Shown: positions 1 through 7,138 of the stretch, piece by piece
How positions within the stretch are numbered: the stretch's first letter is position 1
How the letters are laid out: each line of letters starts with the position of its first letter
Source of the DNA: Betaproteobacteria bacterium
GTDB lineage: Bacteria > Pseudomonadota > Gammaproteobacteria > Burkholderiales > SG8-39
Direction: 5' to 3'
DNA length: 11,655 nt
Assembly (NCBI GenBank): GCA_947467405.1
Contig: CANIIN010000033.1
Span: forward strand, 1-11,655
Made by a program: the position numbers and the translations under genes
The notes under the pieces: model-generated
Database searches by the model: none
Told to the model about the DNA's origin: nothing
The model's input: the letters and a program-made list of their open reading frames with translations, nothing else

Positions 1-408
1 CAACATGGCTTCGCGCTTGTGGAAGTACCAGGCCAGCATGAGCGGCATGGCAATCTTCATGATTTCCGAAGGCTGGATGCTGGTGAGACCGAGATGGAGC
101 CAGCGGCGCGCGCCATTCCTCACGTCGCCGAACAGCGCTACGGCCACCAGCAGCACCAGTCCGATCAGATAGACCGGCGGCGCCAGTCGCATCAGTGTCT
201 GGGGCGGCACCTGCGCCGTGATCCACATGACAACGAAGGCGAGGGTCAGATTGGCGATCTGGCCCGAGACGCGACCCGGCGATTCGTACGATGCGCTGTA
301 CAGGGTACCCAGGCCGAGCAACACCAGGCACATGACGATGCCGAGCATTGTGGTATCGAGCGGACCCGACAATCTTTTGGCCAGGCGTCCGGCGTGTTCA
401 GCAGACAT
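1..408 (-). CDS. rodA: Rod shape-determining protein RodA, SEDS peptidoglycan glycosyltransferase (N-terminal part, cut by window edge)
   Basis: RodA polymerises lipid II into glycan strands in the inner membrane and works with PBP2 in the elongasome. Only the first 136 codons are in the window; the gene continues past position 1. The visible part has a short cytoplasmic N-terminus, hydrophobic helices at about residues 21-38, 50-66 and 79-94, then the SEDS family signature around residues 99-123 (GARRW, then SIQPSE). The start ATG lies 2 bp after the mrdA stop, with GGAGA as ribosome binding site inside the end of mrdA, so it is cotranscribed and probably translationally coupled. It is the last visible gene of the mreBCD-mrdA-rodA operon. 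FtsW is the other SEDS possibility, but the position directly after mrdA makes RodA far more likely. Confidence 0.93.
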   Translation of the reverse strand, partial: MSAEHAGRLAKRLSGPLDTTMLGIVMCLVLLGLGTLYSASYESPGRVSGQIANLTLAFVVMWITAQVPPQTLMRLAPPVYLIGLVLLVAVALFGDVRNGARRWLHLGLTSIQPSEIMKIAMPLMLAWYFHKREAML

Positions 409-410
409 GC

Positions 411-2309
411 TCAGTCTCCATCGCTGGCTCCGGCATCTTCGCCGGCGGGTTTGGCTGGTTTCTTGCCGAGCAGGTAATAGTCCATCACCAGACGCGCGAT
501 CGGTGCCGCGGCGGCGGCGCCAAAGCCGCCGTTCTCGACCAGTACGGCCAGTGCGATCTTGGGACTGTCGACGGGCGCGAAGGCGATGAACAGCGCATGG
601 TCGCGATGCCGCTCCGCGGTGCGGGCCTCACTGTATTTCTCGCCCTGCTTGATGGCGATCACCTGTGCCGTGCCGGTCTTGCCGGCGCTGCTGTAGCCAG
701 CGCCGGCGAAGGCGCGTGCGCCGGTGCCTTCGGTGTTCACGCCGGCCATGGCGCGCTTGATGATCTCGATATTCTCTGGTTTGAGTGGAATGGTCTTGAG
801 CGGCTGCGGTTCGACGAAACGCTTTTCACCGGTGTTGAAGTTTTCGATGAATTTCACCAGATGCGGCCGGTACATCACGCCATTGTTGGCCAGCGTCGCC
901 ATGGCTTGCGCCAGTTGCAGCGGCGTGTAGGCATTGTAGCCCTGTCCGATGCCGACGGAAATCGTTTCACCGGCGTACCACTTCTGCTGCTCGGGCTTGC
1001 GGAAGCGTTTCATCTTCCATTCGGCAGACGGCAGTATTCCGGCTGATTCGCCTTCCATGTCGATGCCGGTGCGTGAGCCGAATCCGAACTGCGACATGAA
1101 GCGCGAGATATTGTCGATGCCGAGGTCGTTGGCCAGCGTGTAGTAGTACGTGTCGCAGGACACCACGATGGACTTGTACATGTCGACCATGCCGTGGCCG
1201 CCGACCTTGTCGTCGCGGAAGCGCCGGCCGCCGAAATCGTAGTAGCCCGGATCGGAGATTGTCTGGCTCGGCGTGCGCTTGCCGTATTCAAGCGCGGCGA
1301 GCGCCATGTACGGTTTGAAGGTGGAACCTGGCGGATAGACCCCGGTCAGTGCGCGATTGTTGAGCGGGCGGTCAAGCGAGGTATTGAGCGCATCCCAGCT
1401 GGCCGGGTCGATGCCGTCGACGAACAGATTGGGATCGAAGCCGGGCTTGGAGACGAAGGCGAGCACGCCGCCGGTCGATGGCTCGATCGCCACCAGTGCG
1501 CCGCGCCGGTCGCCGAACGCGGTTTCCACCACTTCCTGCAAAGCCAGATCCAGCGTCAGGACAAGGTTGTTGCCGGAGATCGCGGCGGTACGTGACAGGG
1601 TGCGCACGCCACGTCTTCCGGCGTCGACTTCGACCTGTTCGTAACCGGTGGTGCCGTGCAGTTCCAGTTCGTAACTCTGCTCGATGCCGGTCTTGCCGAT
1701 GTGATCGGTGCCTTTGTAATTGGCTTCGAGGTCGCGCTCCTCGATCCAGTCCACGTCGCGGTCGTTGATACGACCCATATAACCCAGTGCGTGCGAAGCC
1801 AGTTCGGCGTGCGGATACTGCCGGAACAGACGGGCGCGGATCTCCACCCCGGGAAAGCGGAAGCTGCTGGCGGCAAAGCGCGCCACCTCCTCGTCCGACA
1901 GTCTGATGCGGATGGGAAGGGTCTCGGCACCCTTGGCCTCGATGAGGAGGCGCTTGAAACGATTGCGGTCGCTGGGCCGGATCACGACAATGGTCGCCAG
2001 CTGGTTGATGGTTTCTTCGAGATTGGCGACCTTGCCCGGCGCGATCTCAAGCGTATAGGCCGAGTAATTCCGCGCCAGCACCACGCCGTTGCGGTCGAGA
2101 ATGTTGCCGCGATTGGGAGTGATGGGGACGATGGAAATGCGGTTGTCCTCAGCCTTGGTCTGGTAGTAGTTGTGCTGGATCACCTGCAGGTAGACAAAGC
2201 GCAGGAACAGCAATGCGAATGCCCCCATCACCACGAACCCGGCCACGCTGATACGCACCTGAAAGTTGTGGAGCTCGCGCTCCGTATTGCGGAATTCGCC
2301 GAATTTCAT
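411..2309 (-). CDS. mrdA: Penicillin-binding protein 2 (peptidoglycan DD-transpeptidase)
   Basis: This class B PBP cross-links peptidoglycan during side-wall growth and is the partner of RodA. The protein has 632 residues, normal for the family. It has a short cytoplasmic tail, one membrane anchor at about residues 20-42, a dimerisation/pedestal domain, and a C-terminal transpeptidase domain. All three penicillin-binding motifs are visible: STFK with the acylated Ser329 and Lys332, SCD at 384-386 (the SxN-equivalent, in a form common in PBP2), and KTG at 544-546. No convincing Shine-Dalgarno precedes the ATG. Instead an 11-codon reading frame that begins at the mreD stop ends on this ATG (ATGA), which may allow reinitiation. 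FtsI is excluded by the neighbours and by the PBP2-type N-terminus. Confidence 0.96.
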   Translation of the reverse strand: MKFGEFRNTERELHNFQVRISVAGFVVMGAFALLFLRFVYLQVIQHNYYQTKAEDNRISIVPITPNRGNILDRNGVVLARNYSAYTLEIAPGKVANLEETINQLATIVVIRPSDRNRFKRLLIEAKGAETLPIRIRLSDEEVARFAASSFRFPGVEIRARLFRQYPHAELASHALGYMGRINDRDVDWIEERDLEANYKGTDHIGKTGIEQSYELELHGTTGYEQVEVDAGRRGVRTLSRTAAISGNNLVLTLDLALQEVVETAFGDRRGALVAIEPSTGGVLAFVSKPGFDPNLFVDGIDPASWDALNTSLDRPLNNRALTGVYPPGSTFKPYMALAALEYGKRTPSQTISDPGYYDFGGRRFRDDKVGGHGMVDMYKSIVVSCDTYYYTLANDLGIDNISRFMSQFGFGSRTGIDMEGESAGILPSAEWKMKRFRKPEQQKWYAGETISVGIGQGYNAYTPLQLAQAMATLANNGVMYRPHLVKFIENFNTGEKRFVEPQPLKTIPLKPENIEIIKRAMAGVNTEGTGARAFAGAGYSSAGKTGTAQVIAIKQGEKYSEARTAERHRDHALFIAFAPVDSPKIALAVLVENGGFGAAAAAPIARLVMDYYLLGKKPAKPAGEDAGASDGD

Positions 2310-2341
2310 CGGCTGCCGTTCGCGTTCGTGAGCGCGCTCAT
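2306..2341 (-). other. Possible 11-codon minicistron bridging mreD and mrdA
   Basis: In the mreD-mrdA gap a tiny frame reads MSALTNANGSR. Its ATG overlaps the mreD stop codon (ATGA at 2341-2338), and its own TGA overlaps the mrdA start (ATGA at 2309-2306). No Shine-Dalgarno is evident for mrdA, so ribosomes ending mreD could restart here and be delivered to mrdA. This is inferred from codon geometry only; the peptide resembles nothing I recognise and the double overlap could be chance. Confidence 0.2.
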
Positions 2342-2859
2342 ATCGGGCGGTTCTCGTCCACGGATTCCGGCCGGCGTTGCGGCGCCAGCAGCAGCATGGA
2401 GGTCAGTGGCCACAGTCCAGCGCAGATAAAGCTCCCGAGGAAGTACAGTACGCCCGGAAACGGGCTGCCTGCGGCCATCCTCACCGTCAGCATGATCAAC
2501 TGGCAACCCAACAGCATGAGCAGCACATGCAGCGCCTGCGGCCATTGCGGAAACCACAGCAGGCGGCGCGACAGGGCATTGGCTGCGAAGGCGAGAATGG
2601 CATAGGCAAGCGCGTGCTGGCCCAGCAGCGCGCCGTTGCTCACATCCATGATGAGGCCCAGCCCCCAGGCGACCCCCACGCTGACCTTGCGCGGTTGACG
2701 CACGCCCCAGAACACCAGTACCAGCGCCAGCAGGTCGGGCACACCGGTGATGTCGCGCCATGGCAGCAGATTGAACAGCAGCGCGCAGAGGATGGTGAAC
2801 GTCATGAAGAACCCGCTCACCGGAAGGAGAATGCGCTGCGGTCGTGCTTCGAATCGCAT
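2338..2859 (-). CDS. mreD: Rod shape-determining protein MreD
   Basis: MreD is a small polytopic inner-membrane protein that bridges MreC to the elongasome. The 173-residue product is the usual size. Almost the whole chain is hydrophobic, with about five membrane segments, and it contains the family-typical stretch PDLLALVLVFWG near residues 40-52, followed by a positively charged turn and the GLIMDV...LLGQHAL region. The start lies 9 bp after the mreC stop, with a G-rich ribosome binding site (AGGGGG) about 6 nt upstream. The gene sits between mreC and mrdA as in most rod-shaped proteobacteria. Sequence conservation in this family is low, so the call rests on hydrophobic pattern, motifs and position together. 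Confidence 0.93.
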   Translation of the reverse strand: MRFEARPQRILLPVSGFFMTFTILCALLFNLLPWRDITGVPDLLALVLVFWGVRQPRKVSVGVAWGLGLIMDVSNGALLGQHALAYAILAFAANALSRRLLWFPQWPQALHVLLMLLGCQLIMLTVRMAAGSPFPGVLYFLGSFICAGLWPLTSMLLLAPQRRPESVDENRPI

Positions 2860-2868
2860 GCGTGCCCC

Positions 2869-3777
2869 CTACTCGCGCCGCTTGGCGCCGCGCTTGGCGC
2901 GTGACTGTTTCGACGCCGGCTGGGCGTCGGCTTCCGGCGGTGCCGTCAGGCTCGTCTCCTGCAGCAGGACCAGCACCTGACGATGCTGGCTGGCGCCTGC
3001 GGCGGGCTCGCACTGGATGCGCGCGAAGGCGTAGGCGGCGTCGCGCTCCACGCGCGCCACGCGCGCCACCGGCAGGCCGGCCGGGTAGATGCCGTCTATG
3101 CCAGATGTCACGAGCATATCGCCGTTCTGGATGTCGGCGTTGGCTGCCATGAAGCGAAGGTCCAGTGTCGCGCCGTCACCGTAGGCGACGCCGCGCAGGC
3201 CGTTGCGCACCACCTGCACCGGCGTGGCCTGTTCCTTGTCGGTGATGAGCGTCACTTCCGCCATCATGGGGAACACGCGTGTGACCTGCCCGATGACGCC
3301 GGTTTCGTCCATGACCGGTTGCCCGGCACTGATGGTCTGCAGCGAACCTTTGTCGATCACCACCTTGCGCGAAAAGGGGTCGCGGCCCGAATAGAGGATT
3401 TCGGCAAAGTGGGTCTTGCCCGGCATCTTCTCACGCGCCTCGAGCAGTCGACGCATCTGCGCGTTCTCGGATTGGAGTGCCTCGAGGGTCAGCGTGTCAC
3501 GCGAAGCCTGCAGCACCTTGCTGCGCAAAGTGTCGTTTTCGCGCTGCAGGCTGGATTGGCTGGCGAAGAAGCCGGCGATTCCATTGAACAGGTCGACTGG
3601 CGACATGGCAGCGCGCTGCAGCGGGTAGGCTACGACTGCCATGGCGTTGCGCAGCGTTTCGGCGTAGCGGAAGCGCGCGTCCAGCACCATCAGCAGGACG
3701 GCGAGCGAAACAAAGAAAGCGAGACGAACAAGAGGAGCGGGGCCGAGGGAGAAAAGGGGTGGCGGCTGGAGTTCCAT
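2869..3777 (-). CDS. mreC: Rod shape-determining protein MreC
   Basis: MreC is a bitopic inner-membrane protein whose periplasmic part binds and activates PBP2. I chose the ATG at 3777 (302 residues, beginning MELQPPPLFSLGP), because betaproteobacterial MreC proteins start with this kind of PPPLF motif just before the membrane helix. A longer version from a TTG at 3849 would add 24 residues with no such match. Visible parts are a membrane helix at about residues 17-34, a coiled coil around 72-112, the double beta-barrel domain at about 118-275, and a low-complexity basic tail rich in Lys, Arg and Ala. The Shine-Dalgarno is weak. A 180-bp gap separates it from mreB, so mreB could be expressed at a higher level through processing or partial termination. 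Confidence 0.94.
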   Translation of the reverse strand: MELQPPPLFSLGPAPLVRLAFFVSLAVLLMVLDARFRYAETLRNAMAVVAYPLQRAAMSPVDLFNGIAGFFASQSSLQRENDTLRSKVLQASRDTLTLEALQSENAQMRRLLEAREKMPGKTHFAEILYSGRDPFSRKVVIDKGSLQTISAGQPVMDETGVIGQVTRVFPMMAEVTLITDKEQATPVQVVRNGLRGVAYGDGATLDLRFMAANADIQNGDMLVTSGIDGIYPAGLPVARVARVERDAAYAFARIQCEPAAGASQHRQVLVLLQETSLTAPPEADAQPASKQSRAKRGAKRRE

Positions 3778-3957
3778 CAGCGGCGAGATGTCAGGCGGAA
3801 GGTGTGCAGCGTGATGCGTGAGGTGCGAGGGGCAGACCGAAAGCGCCAAGACGGAGAATCGGCGACACGGCGTGGGGTCTGAGGAGAGTCATGAGAGGAG
3901 GATTCGCATGATGATTGTCGTATTGCTTCACGCCTTGAACCTCATGCCTCAAAGACT

Positions 3958-5001
3958 TCAGTCATTCGTGAAAATGCTCCCGAGGGTGTCCATTTTCTCC
4001 AGCGCCTTGCCTGACCCGCGTACCACGCAGGTTAGAGGCTCGTCCGCAACGATGACTGGCAACCCGGTTTCTTCCATCAGCAGGCGGTCGATGTCGCGCA
4101 GCAGGGCGCCACCACCCGTGAGCACCATGCCTTTTTCGGCAATGTCGGCGCCCAGTTCCGGAGGCGTGTGCTCAAGCGCAGTCTTGACGGCGCTGACGAT
4201 CTGGTTCAGCGGCTCGGTAAGCGCCTCGAGAATCTCGTTCGACGAAATGGTGAAACTGCGCGGAATGCCCTCGGCGAGGTTGCGTCCCTTCACTTCCATT
4301 TCCTTGACTTCGGACCCGGGAAAGGCCGAGCCGATGGTTTTCTTGATCAGTTCCGCCGTCGTTTCACCGATCAGCATGCCGTAGTTGCGACGGATGTAAT
4401 TGATGATGGCTTCGTCGAACTTGTCTCCGCCGACGCGCACGCTGCCTGCGTACACCATGCCGCCCAGCGAAATGACGCCGACTTCGGTGGTGCCGCCGCC
4501 GATGTCCACGACCATGGAGCCGGTTGCTTCGGAGACTGGCATGTCCGCGCCGATGGCGGCAGCCATGGGTTCTTCAATCAAGAACACTTGGGATGCGCCG
4601 GCGCCCAGCGCCGACTCACGGATGGCGCGGCGCTCCACCTGCGTCGATCCGCACGGCACGCAGATGATGATGCGTGGCGAGGGCGACAGCAGGCGCGATA
4701 CGTGCACCTTCTTGATGAACTGTTTGAGCATCTGCTCGGTGACGGTGAAGTCGGCGATGACGCCGTCCTTCATCGGTCGGATGGCGGTGATGTTGCCCGG
4801 CGTCTTGCCGAGCATCATCTTCGCTTCCTTGCCCACAGCCTGGATGGTCTTCTTGCCGTTGGGTCCGCCTTCCTGGCGAATGGAGACCACGGAGGGCTCG
4901 TCCAGCACGATGCCTTTGCCGCGAACGTAGATCAGGGTATTGGCGGTGCCGAGGTCGATCGCAAGATCGTCGGAAAAATAGCCGCGCAGGGAGCCGAACA
5001 T
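3958..5001 (-). CDS. mreB: Rod shape-determining protein MreB (bacterial actin)
   Basis: MreB is an ATP-binding actin homologue that forms membrane-bound filaments under the inner membrane and guides side-wall synthesis. The ATG at 5001 gives 347 residues, the standard length, starting with the amphipathic membrane-targeting helix MFGSLRGYFS. An in-frame ATG at 5154 would add 51 unrelated residues and is rejected. The actin-fold motifs are all present: phosphate 1 (AIDLGTANT, 14-22), the LIEEPMAAAIG connector (141-151), phosphate 2 (DIGGGTTE, 166-173) and the adenosine motif (TGGGALL, 295-301). An AAGGA ribosome binding site lies about 10 nt upstream. It is the first gene of the shape operon and diverges from gatC across a 281-bp shared regulatory region. 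Confidence 0.97.
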   Translation of the reverse strand: MFGSLRGYFSDDLAIDLGTANTLIYVRGKGIVLDEPSVVSIRQEGGPNGKKTIQAVGKEAKMMLGKTPGNITAIRPMKDGVIADFTVTEQMLKQFIKKVHVSRLLSPSPRIIICVPCGSTQVERRAIRESALGAGASQVFLIEEPMAAAIGADMPVSEATGSMVVDIGGGTTEVGVISLGGMVYAGSVRVGGDKFDEAIINYIRRNYGMLIGETTAELIKKTIGSAFPGSEVKEMEVKGRNLAEGIPRSFTISSNEILEALTEPLNQIVSAVKTALEHTPPELGADIAEKGMVLTGGGALLRDIDRLLMEETGLPVIVADEPLTCVVRGSGKALEKMDTLGSIFTND

Positions 5002-5110
5002 CCTCACGTATTCCTTCGGGTAGTCGTTAAAGCGGAATGTCGCCAATGCGCTGAATATAAGCTGCAATTGGGCATGAAACGGTAACAAAAACGCGCACAA
5101 ACTGCTTCTT

Positions 5111-5137
5111 GGTGTCCGGGAAGTTTTCCGGGACACC
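5111..5137. repeat. 27-bp inverted repeat in the mreB-gatC divergent region
   Basis: Two 12-nt arms, GGTGTCCGGGAA and TTCCGGGACACC, flank a GTT centre; 11 of 12 positions pair, with one G-G mismatch. On the plus strand the hairpin is followed by CAATTTTTG, which resembles an intrinsic terminator pointing toward gatC. On the minus strand it would form early in the mreB leader. It could equally be a protein-binding operator upstream of the gatC -10 box. The symmetry is plain in the sequence; the role is inference. Confidence 0.5.
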
Positions 5138-5157
5138 CAATTTTTGCTGCACACTCT

Positions 5158-5163
5158 TATAAT
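5158..5163 (+). promoter_or_regulatory. Perfect TATAAT -10 box facing gatC
   Basis: TATAAT on the plus strand lies 120 bp upstream of the gatC ATG. The sequence 16-18 bp upstream is a poor -35, and there is no extended TG, so activation by a regulator or a different start is possible. It overlaps the candidate mreB -10 on the other strand, so the two promoters may compete. Confidence 0.35.
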
Positions 5164-5187
5164 ATCGCATTAAGCCCCGGTTTTTAA
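5159..5187 (-). promoter_or_regulatory. Candidate sigma-70 promoter for the mreBCD-mrdA-rodA operon
   Basis: On the minus strand a TTAAAA -35 box (5187-5182, 4 of 6 consensus) is followed after exactly 17 bp by a TATTAT -10 box (5164-5159, 5 of 6). Transcription would start near 5152, giving an mreB leader of about 150 nt that contains the inverted repeat at 5111-5137. A second possible -10 box, TATATT at 5059-5054, lies closer to mreB but lacks a good -35. Assigned from consensus and position only. Confidence 0.4.
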
Positions 5188-5255
5188 GAGATTTTTGCTG
5201 CGGAAAGAGGCGTAGTACCGGATCTGCGCCCACCTTCAATTTCCCCGCTTTTGCC

Positions 5256-5277
5256 GGAAGCCTGGCTTCCTGAGGAA
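5256..5277 (+). promoter_or_regulatory. Hairpin and ribosome binding site ahead of gatC
   Basis: A 15-bp palindrome, GGAAGCCTGGCTTCC (5256-5270), abuts the gatC Shine-Dalgarno GAGGAA (5272-5277), which is 5 nt from the ATG. The right arm TTCC (5267-5270) can instead pair with GGAA of the Shine-Dalgarno (5274-5277) around a TGA loop. Two exclusive folds are therefore possible, one exposing and one covering the site. The stems are short, so a regulatory role is speculative. Confidence 0.3.
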
Positions 5278-5282
5278 CAGTC

Positions 5283-5570
5283 ATGTCTTTGAGCGTCGAC
5301 GAGGTCAAGAAAATCGCCCATCTGGCCCGCATCGAGATCAGCGAAGCCGAGGCCCTGGCCACCCGGCAGCAGTTGAACGACATCTTTGCCTTGATCGGCC
5401 AGATGCAAGCCGTGAATACCGAGGGCATCGAGCCGATGTCCCATGCGCAGGACCTCATGCTGCGTCTGCGTGACGATGTCGTGACCGAGCAGGATCAGCA
5501 TGCACTATTCCAGTCGATTGCACCGCAGGTGGAAGGCGGCCTTTACCTCGTGCCCAGGGTCATTGAATGA
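5283..5570 (+). CDS. gatC: Asp-tRNA(Asn)/Glu-tRNA(Gln) amidotransferase subunit C
   Basis: GatC is the small subunit that wraps around GatA and stabilises its contact with GatB. The 95-residue product has the family pattern: an N-terminal helix with VKKIAHLARIEIS near residues 7-20, a middle segment with NTEGIEPMSHA at about 45-55, a RLRDD motif near 61-65, and the C-terminal FQSIAPQVEGGLYLVPRVIE type tail (GlyTyr/Leu-x-Val-Pro). The ATG is preceded at 5 nt by GAGGAA. It opens the gatCAB operon, divergent from mreB, an arrangement common in betaproteobacteria. A 99-bp gap separates it from gatA. Confidence 0.95.
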   Translation: MSLSVDEVKKIAHLARIEISEAEALATRQQLNDIFALIGQMQAVNTEGIEPMSHAQDLMLRLRDDVVTEQDQHALFQSIAPQVEGGLYLVPRVIE

Positions 5571-5669
5571 CATAGCGACTGCGCGCTGCGGTGGCCCGGA
5601 CATCGACCTCCCTGACGCGGCGACCGATCGGTTGTCCGTCTCCTTGCATTCACTTTTCTGATCCAGAAC

Positions 5670-7136
5670 ATGTTCAATTCCAGTCTCAAAGAACTCACCG
5701 CCGCGCTTGCCGCCAGGAAGATTTCCAGCGTCGAACTGACCGGGCTTTTTCTTGACCGGGTCGAGAAGCGAAACGGCGACCTGAACGCCTTCATCACCGT
5801 CGATCGCGAACGCAGCCTCATGCAGGCGCGCGCGGCTGATTCCCTCATTGCGTCCGGCAAGGCGCAGCCGCTGACCGGGATTCCGGTGGCGCACAAGGAC
5901 ATCTTCTGCGCACAGGGCTGGTTGACGACGTGCGGGTCGAAGATGTTGTCGAATTTTGTTTCCCCCTATGATGCGCATGTCATCAGCCGTTTCAACGATG
6001 CCGGCGCGGTGATTCTCGGCAAGACCAACATGGACGAATTTGCCATGGGGTCCTCCAACGAGACATCGTTCTATGGCCCGGTGAAGAACCCTTGGGATCG
6101 GACCCGCGTTCCGGGCGGTTCCTCCGGCGGATCGGCGGCTGCGGTGGCGGCGCGCATGGCACCGGTTGCCACGGCGACGGATACCGGCGGGTCCATTCGC
6201 CAGCCGGCTGCGCTGACCGGACTGACCGGCCTCAAGCCGACCTACGGGTTGGTCTCTCGCTACGGCATGATCGCCTTTGCATCCAGCCTTGATCAAGGTG
6301 GCGTGCTGTCGCGCAGCGCGGAAGACGCCGCGGCGGTGCTGAATGTCATGGCGGGATTCGATGCGCGTGACTCCACCAGCATCGAACGCCCCGCGGAAGA
6401 TTACGCGCGCGATCTGGACGCGCCGCTGGCCGGATTGCGCATCGGCGTGGTCAAGGAACATTTTGGCGACGGACTGGCTGCCGGCGTCGGTGCGGCCGTG
6501 CAGGCGGCGCTGGAGCAATTCCGCAAGCTGGGCGCAACCCTGATCGATATCAGCACGCCGAACTCCGGCCTGGCCGTGCCCGCCTATTACGTGATCGCGC
6601 CGGCCGAGGCATCGTCCAACCTGTCGCGTTTCGACGGTGTGCGCTACGGTTATCGCGCTCCGGAGTATCGCGACCTCGCGGATTTGTATTCGAAGACGCG
6701 CGCGCAGGGGTTCGGGGCTGAAGTGAAGCGCCGCATTCTCATCGGCGCCTACGTGCTGTCGCACGGGTACTACGACGCTTACTACCTCAAGGCGCAGAAG
6801 ATCCGCCGCCTGATCGCGAATGATTTCGCGCAGGCGTTCACGCAGTGCGACGTGGTGGTGGGGCCGACTTCGCCGACCGTGGCTTTCCCGCTGGGAGCCA
6901 AGGCATCCGATCCGGTGCAGATGTACCTGAATGATATCTATACGATCCCTGCCAACCTGGCCGGTCTGCCCGGCATGTCCGTACCCTGCGGATTCGCCGA
7001 TGACGGCAATGGCGGCTCGTTGCCGGTCGGGCTGCACATGGTAGGGAACTATTTCGCCGAGGCAAAAATGCTGAATGTCGCGCACCAATACCAGCGCGCC
7101 ACCGACTGGCACCTGCGCAAGCCGGAGGGAATCTGA
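5670..7136 (+). CDS. gatA: Asp-tRNA(Asn)/Glu-tRNA(Gln) amidotransferase subunit A (glutaminase/amidase)
   Basis: GatA hydrolyses glutamine and feeds the ammonia through a channel to GatB, which amidates the mischarged tRNA. The 488-residue product is full length for the amidase-signature family. The Ser-cisSer-Lys triad is complete: Lys76 in AHKDIF, cis-Ser151 in PGGSSGGSA, and nucleophile Ser175 in DTGGSIRQPA. The start gives the normal N-terminus (LKELTAALAARKISSVEL). No clear Shine-Dalgarno precedes the ATG, and the gatC-gatA gap of 99 bp holds only a 10-bp palindrome ACCGATCGGT (5623-5632). It is followed at 2 bp by gatB. Its cognate target depends on which of GlnRS and AsnRS the genome lacks, which the window cannot show. 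Confidence 0.97.
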   Translation: MFNSSLKELTAALAARKISSVELTGLFLDRVEKRNGDLNAFITVDRERSLMQARAADSLIASGKAQPLTGIPVAHKDIFCAQGWLTTCGSKMLSNFVSPYDAHVISRFNDAGAVILGKTNMDEFAMGSSNETSFYGPVKNPWDRTRVPGGSSGGSAAAVAARMAPVATATDTGGSIRQPAALTGLTGLKPTYGLVSRYGMIAFASSLDQGGVLSRSAEDAAAVLNVMAGFDARDSTSIERPAEDYARDLDAPLAGLRIGVVKEHFGDGLAAGVGAAVQAALEQFRKLGATLIDISTPNSGLAVPAYYVIAPAEASSNLSRFDGVRYGYRAPEYRDLADLYSKTRAQGFGAEVKRRILIGAYVLSHGYYDAYYLKAQKIRRLIANDFAQAFTQCDVVVGPTSPTVAFPLGAKASDPVQMYLNDIYTIPANLAGLPGMSVPCGFADDGNGGSLPVGLHMVGNYFAEAKMLNVAHQYQRATDWHLRKPEGI

Positions 7137-7138
7137 TC

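Noticed and set aside
3778..3849. Extended MreC from TTG at 3849
   Set aside because: The extra 24 residues do not resemble MreC N-termini, whereas the ATG at 3777 gives the typical PPPLF start ahead of the membrane helix.
3881..3910. Very good Shine-Dalgarno (AGAGGAGGA at 3894-3902) with ATG at 3908 on the plus strand, preceded by a 6-codon frame ending on ATGATG
   Set aside because: The frame runs antisense into the 3' end of mreB, no promoter is visible and the product resembles nothing; most likely a chance purine run in the mreB-mreC gap.
4168..5085. 305-codon plus-strand frame antisense to mreB, and similar long frames opposite mreC (2983-3882) and mrdA (1656-2429)
   Set aside because: Shadows of strongly recognised genes; the translations have His/Asp/Gly-rich bias and no known domains.
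5027..5170. 47-codon frame in the mreB leader starting with ATG at 5170
   Set aside because: Its start codon lies upstream of and next to the candidate -10 box of mreB, so it would not be on the main transcript; it also spans the inverted repeat and has no ribosome binding site.
5505..7112. 535-codon open frame on the minus strand across all of gatA
   Set aside because: It is a mirror of a GC-rich coding frame: low-complexity, rich in Arg, Gly, His and Gln, with no recognisable family, while gatA on the other strand has all catalytic motifs.
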